Program-made: the position numbers and the translations under genes
DNA from: JAGXQV01 sp964505475
GTDB lineage: Bacteria > Pseudomonadota > Gammaproteobacteria > Burkholderiales > Sulfuricellaceae
Direction: 5' to 3'
DNA length: 41,756 nt
Assembly: GCA_964505475.1 (NCBI GenBank)
Contig: CAZDIJ010000022.1
Coordinates: forward strand, 1 to 41,756
Shown here: positions 26,504-32,568 of the stretch, piece after piece
How the letters are laid out: each line of letters opens with the position of its first letter
Position numbering within the stretch: the stretch's first letter is position 1
The notes under the pieces: model-generated
The model's database searches: none
Told to the model about the DNA's origin: nothing
What the model saw: only the letters and a program-made list of their open reading frames with translations

Positions 26504-26714
26504 GTTCGGGGAACGGCATTGCCCTGGAAAAGGCCGTTCAGCCCGGAGGCGCACCAGGACGAAAGAGTTCTCTGCGCTTAACCGCCGCACCAGCCCGCTA
26601 CCCAAGGGCGGCGACAGGAAATCGGGGAAACAGGGGAAATCATGATTGAGCAATCGAGTCTGCCCCCATTGATTTGCGATCCCGCATCGTCTGAATCGCG
26701 CCATGACGTCGCTG
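26504..26714. other. Intergenic stretch with a short repeat, no gene seen
   Basis: No convincing reading frame is visible. Bases 26638-26666 (AATCATGATTGAGCAATCGA onward) closely resemble 27812-27838, so the toxin-antitoxin region is bracketed by an imperfect direct repeat of about 27 bp. Confidence 0.5.
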
Positions 26715-27128
26715 CTAGGCGCATACAGCTTCCCATGCGGCGCGCACACGTCGCATCAGGCTTGGATGAAGGACGCCCAATTTTGGTGTTTGACCATTGG
26801 GGGCACTGGGCGGGACTTTAAACCATTCGCTGCTGTAGGGTAATTCCACTGTGCTGTGGAAACTGAATTTAGTTGAGTAGCTCAAGCCCGCGAGTTGGTA
26901 GGCTGCGGTTTCGCTGGCGGCGATAAGGAATTCCCCGGAACGGAGTTGGTCGGTTTTCTGGCTTGTGCCATAGGCTACCAATACAATGAAATGGGGTGTT
27001 TGATCGTCAAAAACTTTGACGATCAAAGCAGGCCGAGGTTTTGGCCCCGGCTTGATACCCTTGTTTTCAGGGAAGTGGCACCATACGATTTCGCCGGCTT
27101 CAGGAGTTGGCCACCAATGTATCCGCAT
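26715..27128 (-). CDS. PemK/MazF-like type II toxin
   Basis: The 137-residue protein contains GEIVWCHFPENKG followed by KPRPALIVKVFDD, which resembles the beta-barrel start of PemK/MazF endoribonucleases (G-x-V-W...RPALV). The remainder is weakly characteristic, so the family call is tentative. It is the second gene of an antitoxin-toxin pair on the minus strand, separated from the antitoxin by a 267-bp palindromic element. It has no clear Shine-Dalgarno of its own: the ATG lies 3 nt after the TA that flanks the element. Confidence 0.6.
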   Translation of the reverse strand: MRIHWWPTPEAGEIVWCHFPENKGIKPGPKPRPALIVKVFDDQTPHFIVLVAYGTSQKTDQLRSGEFLIAASETAAYQLAGLSYSTKFSFHSTVELPYSSEWFKVPPSAPNGQTPKLGVLHPSLMRRVRAAWEAVCA

Positions 27129-27134
27129 GACTTA

Positions 27135-27401
27135 GAGCCTATTTTAGTAGTATCCATGCCCCGCGCCGGAACCATTTGGGGCGCAGTGCTAGGCGCGAAC
27201 GGCGCCGTTTGGTCATTCCAAACAAGCCGCGAGCAACAACGCAATGCGCCCCAAATGGCTCCGGCCCTCCGGGTTGCGTCCAGAAAGCGCGTCTGCGTTG
27301 TCGCTCGTCGCGCCAATGGAACGACCATTGGCGCTCCTCGCTCCTAGCATCCATCACTTTCTGGACGCAACGCGGGGTATGGATACTACTGAAATAGGCT
27401 C
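27135..27401. mobile_element. 267-bp palindromic MITE-like element inserted at a TA between antitoxin and toxin
   Basis: Terminal inverted repeats of 31 bp beginning GAGCCTATTTYAGTAGTAT differ at 2 positions (27135-27165 versus 27371-27401) and are flanked by TA on both sides (27133-27134, 27402-27403). Inside are further nested stems: 27168-27187 with 27245-27264, GTTGCGTCCAGAAAG (27273-27287) with 27357-27371, and CGCCAATGG/CCATTGGCG near 27311-27333, so the element folds as a branched cruciform. No transposase is encoded. TA duplication suggests IS630/Tc1-mariner-type mobilisation, which is inference. Removing the element restores an antitoxin TAA stop 3 nt before the toxin ATG. Confidence 0.85.
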
Positions 27402-27676
27402 TAAAACAAGCTCGATTTGACCGACGTTGCCTGGCCTTGGGGTGTGGCTTTGCGGATTGCGGCCAACTGTGCCGTTGTCAGTTCGCCATCGTCAGCTTCA
27501 TATGCCGGCAGCACTTCTTTCGCAAGCTTGCGTAGCGCATAGTGGATCACTTGCGTTTCTCCGGTAAACCCGAGAAATTCGGCCAGCTTTTCCACGGTCG
27601 ATCGACTGATCCCGTTCTGCGTGTCGGTTTGCCGAAAACGGAGTAGCAGTTGATCTGGTTTGGTTGTGGTTGTCAT
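27401..27676 (-). CDS. Putative antitoxin of the PemK/MazF-like pair
   Basis: ATG 27676 gives a 91-residue protein (MTTTTKPDQLLLRF...) with a helical N-terminal part resembling small DNA-binding antitoxins (ISRSTVEKLAEFLGF, then VIHYALRKLAKEVLP). A longer frame from 27748 would begin inside the promoter. The stop TAG is created by the element: TA of the target plus the first G of the insertion. A strong promoter with an overlapping palindrome precedes it, as expected for autoregulation. The family was not recognised with certainty. Confidence 0.6.
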   Translation of the reverse strand: MTTTTKPDQLLLRFRQTDTQNGISRSTVEKLAEFLGFTGETQVIHYALRKLAKEVLPAYEADDGELTTAQLAAIRKATPQGQATSVKSSLF

Positions 27677-27698
27677 GATTTTTCGCAAACGATTAAAA

Positions 27699-27735
27699 GA
27701 TATAATAAATATATCATTAATGCTTTTATTGTCAA
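27699..27735 (-). promoter_or_regulatory. Promoter and palindromic operator of the antitoxin-toxin operon
   Basis: On the minus strand TTGACA (27735-27730) and TATATT (27713-27708) are 16 bp apart. A perfect palindrome GATATA-N5-TATATC (27699-27715) covers the -10, the usual place for antitoxin-mediated repression. Confidence 0.65.
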
Positions 27736-27826
27736 GAGGCGGCAACAAGCAAAGAAGGTGATTGGGTGTTCTTTGCGGTGACCAATGGTGCGCATATTTC
27801 TTTCATCCGGCAATCATGATTGATCA

Positions 27827-28004
27827 TTGAGTCTGCCCGTCCACGAAATCGCTTGCAAAAATCAAGGATCGTATAACGCAACTGACCGCACGGAAACGCA
27901 CCCCGATAGCGTTGGAAGATATAGTCGGGAGCATAAACGCCAGCCTTCGCGGGTGGGTGAACTACTTTCACTACCGTAATTCCAGCGGCGTATTGGAAAA
28001 GGTG
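27827..28004 (+). pseudogene. Remnant of a group II intron maturase (C-terminal domain)
   Basis: The open frame from 27827 reads PSTKSLAKIKDRITQLTARK, then TPIALEDIVGSINASLRGWV and NYFHYRNSSGVLEKV, the conserved C-terminal maturase domain of group II intron reverse transcriptases. The reverse transcriptase part is missing and after LEKV the sequence no longer resembles the family, although the frame stays open to 28100. It sits immediately next to a damaged attC site. Group IIC-attC introns insert at such sites, so the remnant may come from an intron that targeted the array; its class was not determined. Confidence 0.8.
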
Positions 28005-28054
28005 GCCGTCACGAAACGCGAACGGAGCCCCGGAAGTTCAAAAAACCGCAGGCC

Positions 28055-28102
28055 GCAAAGAGAACGCTTATCGGCCAGTCCCTCTCGAATGCAGGGTTAG
28101 GT
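28055..28102 (-). other. Damaged attC site at the end of the cassette array
   Basis: On the minus strand ACCTAAC (28102-28096) is a perfect R'' box and matches the cassette head GTTAGGT at 28648-28654. A partial stem (GGCCG/CGGCC) follows, but no matching R' box GTTRRRY is found on the far side. The site was truncated or interrupted, probably in connection with the adjacent intron remnant. Confidence 0.6.
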
Positions 28103-28107
28103 GGATT

Positions 28108-28593
28108 TCAACGCTTATTATTAGATGGCGGCTTTTGAGGAAATGATGAGCTAGCGGTAGGCTTTGCGGCTGGCCGAGGCGCAGGCTTGGGCGTTGGCTT
28201 CGCAGCTGGTTGAGGCGCAGGCTTGGGTGTCGGCTTTGCGGCTGGCTGAGGCACAGGCTTGGGCGTTGGCTTCGCAGTTGGTTGAGGCGCAGGCTTGGGT
28301 GTCGGCTTTGCGGCTGACCGAGGCACAGGCTTGGGCGTTGGCTTCGCAGTTGGTTGAGGCGCAGGCTTGGGTGTCGGCTTTGCGGCTGACCGAGGCGCAG
28401 GCTTGGGTGTTGGCTTTGCAGCTGGCTGAGGCGCAGGCTTTGGTGTTGACTTCGCTACAGGTTGCCGATTCGGATCAAGCTGTTTGCCGCGATTACCTTG
28501 AGCTTGGTCAAGTTGGCGATTGGTGCCTGGTGTGCCCTTGTTACGGTTCTTTTGGTTCGCTTCGTTGTCTTTAGGATCAATTTTCTTCTTCAT
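28108..28593 (-). CDS. Cassette gene: Pro/Lys/Ala repeat protein, unknown
   Basis: ATG 28593 (after GAGGAACGCC) gives 161 residues: a lysine/asparagine-rich start MKKKIDPKDNEANQKNRNKG, then about eight 12-residue repeats AKPTPKPAPQPA with alternating QP/RS variants, and a short tail ending NNKR. The 36-bp units make a minisatellite prone to copy-number change. No signal peptide is seen. The composition resembles flexible, nucleic-acid- or cell-wall-contacting linkers, but no function can be assigned. It lies between attC boxes as the last cassette of the array. Confidence 0.65.
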   Translation of the reverse strand: MKKKIDPKDNEANQKNRNKGTPGTNRQLDQAQGNRGKQLDPNRQPVAKSTPKPAPQPAAKPTPKPAPRSAAKPTPKPAPQPTAKPTPKPVPRSAAKPTPKPAPQPTAKPTPKPVPQPAAKPTPKPAPQPAAKPTPKPAPRPAAKPTASSSFPQKPPSNNKR

Positions 28594-28647
28594 GGCGTTC
28601 CTCGTCATCTTAATTGGGTTAAAGAACTACAGATAGCTGCGGAAAAA

Positions 28648-28717
28648 ACCTAACGTAGAAGTAACCGGCGCTGCGCGGCTTTATCGCGCAGCGTCCGAGT
28701 TGACTGCCGGGTTATGT
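28648..28717 (-). other. attC recombination site 1
   Basis: In cassette orientation R'' ACATAAC (28717-28711) and R' GTTAGGT (28654-28648) enclose a long imperfect stem with GCTGCGCG and CGCGCAGC arms and the typical CGCCGGTTACTTCTAC end. R'' is complementary to the head GTTATGT of its own cassette (29104-29098), the expected signature of a site-specifically excised and reinserted cassette. The stop codon of the cassette gene lies inside the site. Confidence 0.88.
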
Positions 28718-29079
28718 GGAAGTTCTTCTACGCAACGCTGAAGTTCTACGCCATCGCCAATTGGGATGACACGAAGATGCTTCACCTGTTTCTGTGTTCC
28801 GTCGGGTAATCCTTGAACCACCTGGGTTTTTACGTAGCCTTTTGCTTCGAGTTCTCGGATGTAATTGATTTCCCCTGAACGCTCCAGGTATGAGAGTAAA
28901 AGATAGCTGGTTGAAGAAGCGCCAACCAAATAACGCACAGCATTTAATGACACACCCAAGAGCTTCATAGATTGCGCGTTCAATTCTCCAACTTTATTCT
29001 CAATATCCTTTGCATCGGCGGTAGCGTTCAAGGGGGCCATGAAAATAATGGCTGAAATAAGAGCAGCGCGAAAGATCAT
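28681..29079 (-). CDS. Cassette gene: small exported protein, unknown
   Basis: This 132-residue protein has a signal peptide (MIFRAALISAIIFMAPLNAT, cleavage near ADA) and a mixed alpha/beta mature part. Shine-Dalgarno GAGGA precedes the ATG by 7 bp. The last residues (HNPAVNSDAAR) are encoded by the attC site, common for cassette genes. I do not recognise a family. Base composition is clearly lower in GC than the core genes. Confidence 0.7.
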   Translation of the reverse strand: MIFRAALISAIIFMAPLNATADAKDIENKVGELNAQSMKLLGVSLNAVRYLVGASSTSYLLLSYLERSGEINYIRELEAKGYVKTQVVQGLPDGTQKQVKHLRVIPIGDGVELQRCVEELPHNPAVNSDAAR

Positions 29080-29097
29080 AGCTTTGTCCTCAAAGAA

Positions 29098-29175
29098 ACA
29101 TAACGTAGAGGTGAGGGGCGCGTAGCGAGCGGCAGCGCCACTTGCGGAGCGTCCCTCTCGACCGCCATGTTAGAT
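29098..29175 (-). other. attC recombination site 2
   Basis: R'' ATCTAAC (29175-29169) and R' GTTATGT (29104-29098) enclose a 78-bp imperfect palindrome. R'' is complementary to the head GTTAGAT of its cassette (29795-29789). The site separates the exported-protein cassette from the two-gene cassette. Confidence 0.85.
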
Positions 29176-29182
29176 GCCGAAT

Positions 29183-29427
29183 TCACTGGGCGCTGCTCTG
29201 CGCAAGAGTGATGATCGCTTGGATCGCGTTTCTTGCCTGCGGACTGTTGTGCCAACAAGTGGAGCCCATCATCTGAGAAATTTGCTTGGTTTGGTGACGA
29301 AGGCGGGGTCCTCCCCCGCCAATTGTGACAACGACGAAAAGCCGATTTGTTCCAAGCGAGTGACGACAGTCTCACCAACACCTTTCAGCCCAAGCATTTT
29401 CTTCTTCTCGGCGGTGGGGAAGCCCAT
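29183..29427 (-). pseudogene. Frameshifted helix-hairpin-helix protein gene
   Basis: ATG 29427, 2 nt after the preceding gene's stop, reads MGFPTAEKKKMLGLKGVGET and continues through LEQIGFSSLSQLAGEDPAFV, a helix-hairpin-helix domain. It then runs into a stop after KPSKFLR. A frame offset by one base continues as ISQMMGSTCWHNSPQARN and ends at 29183, completing a typical 80-residue protein. The break lies in a run near 29280-29295. Either a one-base indel inactivated the gene or the assembly carries an error there. Helix-hairpin-helix proteins usually bind DNA. Confidence 0.75.
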
Positions 29428-29429
29428 GC

Positions 29430-29720
29430 TTATGCCTTGGTCATAACGGTAATGGAAACGGATTCCGGTTGAACTAAGGAAAACAGCTTGCCAAGACTAG
29501 CCTTGCCAGCCATCCGTTCATTTGAAAGTTGCGCGTCCTCTACGGTCTCCCAATAGTAGATATCGACCCATTCGTCGCCATTCTTATATAGGGTCTTCTC
29601 GATAAAGCCGCCGACGTTCTTAAGGTCTGGTACGAGAGCTTGGGCTGCGTCAATCATTGCACTGTCGGTAACGCCAGGGGCGCTTTTCCATTTGACGATT
29701 TCGACGACGTTGGTATTCAT
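29430..29720 (-). CDS. Cassette gene: dimeric alpha/beta-barrel (ABM-like) protein
   Basis: This 96-residue protein has the pattern EIVKWKSAPGV, GGFIEKTLYKNGDEWVDIYYWE and AQLSNERMAG, typical of antibiotic-biosynthesis-monooxygenase-like ferredoxin-fold proteins. Such proteins are diverse and no substrate can be named. Shine-Dalgarno GGAGAAATACC precedes the ATG. It shares one cassette with the frameshifted helix-hairpin-helix gene. Confidence 0.75.
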   Translation of the reverse strand: MNTNVVEIVKWKSAPGVTDSAMIDAAQALVPDLKNVGGFIEKTLYKNGDEWVDIYYWETVEDAQLSNERMAGKASLGKLFSLVQPESVSITVMTKA

Positions 29721-29788
29721 GGTATTTCTCCGAGATAAGGGCGCATCAATTCTATAAGGGCGATGCTGACAACGTGGTGTCAGTAGGC

Positions 29789-29856
29789 ATCTAACGTGGA
29801 GCTAACCGGCCTTCGCCGGCCTTATGGCGAAGGTCCGGTTGAGCGCCGGGTTCGGC
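29789..29856 (-). other. attC recombination site 3
   Basis: R'' GCCGAAC (29856-29850) and R' GTTAGAT (29795-29789) enclose a 68-bp palindrome with GGACCTTCGCC and GGCGAAGGCC arms and the common GGTTAGCTCCAC end. R'' is complementary to the head GTTCGGC of its cassette at 30960-30954. Confidence 0.9.
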
Positions 29857-29858
29857 AT

Positions 29859-30932
29859 CTACGGGCGAACACTTGAGGCTAGGGCTTTAGCAAGCTGCTC
29901 TGATTCATTTACGGAAATTCCGTCGTCAGCGATACGGTCGGCTTGAGCCTCTTCAAGCTGATACAGATCAAACAGCGCCCGCTTGTATTTCGATACAAAC
30001 TCCCTCGCTTGAACTTGGATCAAGTAGCCCTCTTTCGTGACTCGGCGCATCCAATTGTCAGCTTTGGTTCGCAGAAGAATTTCATGCAAGTAGCGAGTCC
30101 TGTCTTCCTCGGGGAGTTTTGTAGATGAAGTGAGTAACGCATTAATGAGCTTGTCTGAGTCAGGTGCACTCTTTCGTGATTCATAAAGAGTCCTGTAAGC
30201 CAGGGCAAGTTCTGGTACTCGCGAAGACGTTGATACTCGTTCTAGCTTTTCGAATGCCCGATACCCAACGTCATCGGCTGGTGCTATATCTCGTCCGACG
30301 ATCTCTTGACCATAGTGGTGGAGCAACGGTTGAACTAACGTTGGAGCACCAAGAATTTCTTGTTCATATGAAACAAACAACTCATCAAGACTTGCTGATT
30401 GGCTTGCGGCCGCAAAGGACTTCATCACTTGAAATAGGGCAGATATGAACTCTTTTGAGTGCCGAGTGTTCGAGTTCTTCTCGACCTTTCTGAGGTAATT
30501 CATGATGGCATCAACATCTTCTTGGGTGAAACCATCGCCGATTTCGAGTTTCAACGTCAGCAAGTAAAACCGGGAGAAATCCAAAGCGCTCGATATCTCT
30601 CCTGTTCTTTTTTCGAGGCGTTGTTCTACGGCTGTTTCGATTAGGTACTTTGCAAGAGTGCCAAATGTCCCAATGCCGATCAGGCCAATGAAGGCGACTA
30701 TCCAGCTAAGCTGTTTGAAGCGTTCGTCCTCTTTGACAGTCACCTCCTTTTCGACGAGTGACTTGAGGTTTCTATCCACGGCCTTATCGACGATGTCCTC
30801 AACCTCTTGCTTGCGAAGTCGGTAGTCGAGTTGATCGTTAGCGTTTGTTCCTCCGGTGGGTGCTAATGGTGCTGCTGCAATATGCGTGGTCATCAACAAC
30901 GACGCGAGCAGCACGAACAGTATTCGCAGCAT
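29859..30932 (-). CDS. Cassette gene: membrane-anchored protein, unknown
   Basis: ATG 30932 (MLRILFVLLASLLMTTH), preceded by AAGGATTACTCAC, gives 357 residues; an ATG at 30962 would overlap the cassette head. A signal peptide is followed by a charged, probably coiled-coil stretch (EVEDIVDKAVDRNLKSLVEKE), a membrane helix (LSWIVAFIGLIGIGTFGTL) and a long, mostly helical cytoplasmic part. No family was recognised. It is unusually large for a cassette gene and low in GC compared with the core genes. It is the first cassette in the direction of array transcription. Confidence 0.7.
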   Translation of the reverse strand: MLRILFVLLASLLMTTHIAAAPLAPTGGTNANDQLDYRLRKQEVEDIVDKAVDRNLKSLVEKEVTVKEDERFKQLSWIVAFIGLIGIGTFGTLAKYLIETAVEQRLEKRTGEISSALDFSRFYLLTLKLEIGDGFTQEDVDAIMNYLRKVEKNSNTRHSKEFISALFQVMKSFAAASQSASLDELFVSYEQEILGAPTLVQPLLHHYGQEIVGRDIAPADDVGYRAFEKLERVSTSSRVPELALAYRTLYESRKSAPDSDKLINALLTSSTKLPEEDRTRYLHEILLRTKADNWMRRVTKEGYLIQVQAREFVSKYKRALFDLYQLEEAQADRIADDGISVNESEQLAKALASSVRP

Positions 30933-30953
30933 GTGAGTAATCCTTATGAAGAT

Positions 30954-31227
30954 GCCGAACATTAGTAATAGACACCCTAAAACGCGCCGACAAAGGCACC
31001 GACAAAGGCACCGTCAAGGTGTATAATCCTTGATTTGTTTTGGTAATATATTGTTTTTGCTTGGATTAAAATTAAAGCGTCCCCTAATTTTCCGGATAAA
31101 AGCACCACGGCGAAATCTCCCAAATTACGCAATCAAGTCCACGATAAGCTATGTGTTAAGCACTATAGCATTTTGTGCGGAGCAAGGAGGCTGGACGGCA
31201 ACGCCATGAAATTCATGAGAAATCCCG
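30954..31227. other. Cassette head (attI-like boundary) and intergenic region, no integrase
   Basis: On the minus strand TAATGTTCGGC ends at 30954; GTTCGGC is the head of the first cassette. The sequence upstream (CTATTACTAAT) is not attC-like, so this may be an attI-type or one-off secondary site. The next 265 bp are AT-rich and hold no gene. A 12-bp unit CGACAAAGGCAC occurs twice near 30990-31013. No intI is found on either strand up to the lysin gene. Confidence 0.45.
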
Positions 31228-31383
31228 CTACCGCTTTCCGCCCAGGATCGACCCCAGTCCCCCGCGCAGCACTTGCCGCTCCAGTTCGCTGCCGATGGCG
31301 TGGGCGATGTTTTTCGCCAGGGTTTCCAGAGCGATACACGGGTCATCCTGGAATCCAAGGTGTGCTTGGCTATCTCCACCCAT
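31228..31383 (-). CDS. Small protein resembling the C-terminus of HerA-like (DUF853) ATPases
   Basis: ATG 31383, one base after the stop of the lysin gene, gives 51 residues: MGGDSQAHLGFQDD, then ALETLAKNIAHAIGSELERQ and VLRGGLGSILGGKR. The last part resembles the conserved tail of DUF853/HerA-type ATPases (QIVRGxLGSLFGG). It is either a coupled small gene or the end of a lost larger gene. The resemblance comes from memory of the family, not from a search. Confidence 0.4.
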   Translation of the reverse strand: MGGDSQAHLGFQDDPCIALETLAKNIAHAIGSELERQVLRGGLGSILGGKR

Positions 31384-31384
31384 T

Positions 31385-32188
31385 CTAAGACCTCGCCAGC
31401 ACCGCATTTCCCCGCCAATAACATTCCTCGAACCTCTCCAGCCCGTGGCTCCCCCCGTTCACCAGCCGCCGTGCGGCGCGCAGGTCGCCTTCCAGCAATG
31501 CTTCCTTGATCGGCCTTTCCTTGGCCTTGAGGAAGCTGGCGAGCAGCGCGGCGGCGATTTTGGGGTCGTTGGCGAGTTCCGGTTGGGCTAGGAGTTTTTC
31601 GTTCAGGCCGATGGCTTGCCCGTGCTGGCGGTAGTTGGCCTTGCCGGTGAGCTGGATGAAGCCGCGCCCCTTATATTTGCCGCCGTCGCCGGGCTGGCTG
31701 TTGCCTAGGTCGGCGCGGTGGTCGTAGAGGTCGAAGGGTTTGCCTCCCGGCGAGGTGTTGTAGCGCGACTGGCCCTCGTCGATGGGGACGAAGCCTTCGG
31801 TTTCGGCGCGGATGGTGGCCAGCGCCATGAGCACCATGGGCTTGCCCTGGAGGGTGGCTTTCGCCAGGCCGTCGAGCACGTAGGGCAGGTGCTTTTCGAT
31901 GTTGGGGCGGGGGGTGTGGGGGAACATGTCGCAGACCTTGTCCACCGTGACCTGCGGGATGGCTGAGGGCAGTGCGGCGCGTTTCGCCAGTCCCAGGGCG
32001 GCGAGGGTGCGCGGCCCGGCGATGCCGTCGGCCAGTAGTTCGCGGCTTTTCTGGAAGGCGAGCAGCGCCGCTTCGGTGGCGGGTCCGAAAGCGCCGTCGA
32101 TTTTTCCGGGGGGGAAACCCAGTTCGGCGAGCCGGGCTTGCAGTTTCTCGACTTCATGGCCGCTGGAGCCAGGATGTAGGGTATGCAT
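31385..32188 (-). CDS. Peptidoglycan-binding GH19 lysozyme/chitinase-like protein
   Basis: ATG 32188 (MHTLHPGSSGHEVEKLQARL), preceded by AAGGAAAACGAC, gives 267 residues; an upstream ATG at 32218 is less likely. Residues 1-62 form a PG_binding_1 domain (FGPATEAALLAFQKSR). The rest is glycoside hydrolase family 19: IRAETEGFVPIDEGQSRYNT contains the probable catalytic acids and GRGFIQLTGKANY is the family signature. There is no signal peptide, as in phage endolysins, so it may be a prophage remnant or a domesticated lysin. No other phage genes are visible. Confidence 0.85.
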   Translation of the reverse strand: MHTLHPGSSGHEVEKLQARLAELGFPPGKIDGAFGPATEAALLAFQKSRELLADGIAGPRTLAALGLAKRAALPSAIPQVTVDKVCDMFPHTPRPNIEKHLPYVLDGLAKATLQGKPMVLMALATIRAETEGFVPIDEGQSRYNTSPGGKPFDLYDHRADLGNSQPGDGGKYKGRGFIQLTGKANYRQHGQAIGLNEKLLAQPELANDPKIAAALLASFLKAKERPIKEALLEGDLRAARRLVNGGSHGLERFEECYWRGNAVLARS

Positions 32189-32411
32189 GTCGTTTTCCTT
32201 GTGATGGCGGTGCGTCAAACCAGGCGTTTGACGGTCAGTGCCGCGCTGCCCGTTTCTTTACCGGACATTCTTTCGGAAAATATGCTATTTGACTATCCGT
32301 CAGGCGGGGGTTGAGGGGTTATTTCGGGGATTTATTTGTGGTCAAAATGAGGTGTAGTTTTTCCGGCGGCGGGCGGGAGGTGGGAAAGGGTTGGGGAAAC
32401 GCTGAATTTAT
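32189..32411. other. Upstream region of the lysin gene, no gene seen
   Basis: No reading frame with coding character and no clear terminator is visible. GC-rich stretches alternate with short AT runs. It ends at the TTTAT that flanks the next repeat element. Confidence 0.5.
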
Positions 32412-32567
32412 CCCAAAAAACTCAGTTAGCCACGGATAAACACGAATTGACACTGATTAAGACATCAGGCCGGCAAAGATTTACTGATCGCCCGGCGGGT
32501 GTAAGGTGTGCGCTTTGCAGGCCATTGATTATCCGTGATTTCCCGTGGCTGAGCTGCTTTTTCTAGG
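32412..32567. mobile_element. ATGA-targeting inverted-repeat element 3 (at the stop codon of the metallo-hydrolase gene)
   Basis: This 156-bp element has ends CCCAAAAAACTCAG and TTTTTCTAGG and inner arms TTAGCCACGGATAAACACG and ATCCGTGATTTCCCGTGGC. Flanks are TTTAT (32407-32411) and TTCAT (32568-32572), a 4-of-5 direct repeat. On the minus strand the TTCAT copy is ATGAA and contains the TGA stop of the metallo-hydrolase. The ATG opens a 35-residue frame starting MNLEKAAQPREITDN that ends at 32465. The core differs from elements 1, 2 and 5, so it is a separate subfamily. Confidence 0.7.
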
Positions 32568-32568
32568 T

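Noticed and set aside
27912..28100. 62-residue plus-strand gene
   Set aside because: Its first half is the interior of a maturase domain whose homologous sequence continues upstream of the ATG, so it is a pseudogene fragment.
28160..28450. Regularly spaced repeats as a possible CRISPR array
   Set aside because: Units are contiguous 36-bp in-frame coding repeats without unique spacers, and no cas genes are present.
28164..28574. Plus-strand frame of LAEAQAWALASQL repeats
   Set aside because: It arises from reading the 36-bp units of the minus-strand cassette gene backwards; the minus frame has the Shine-Dalgarno and cassette context.
29076..29381. 101-residue minus-strand frame across attC 2
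   Set aside because: It spans the attC site and overlaps the second half of the helix-hairpin-helix gene in a different frame, with no coding character of its own.
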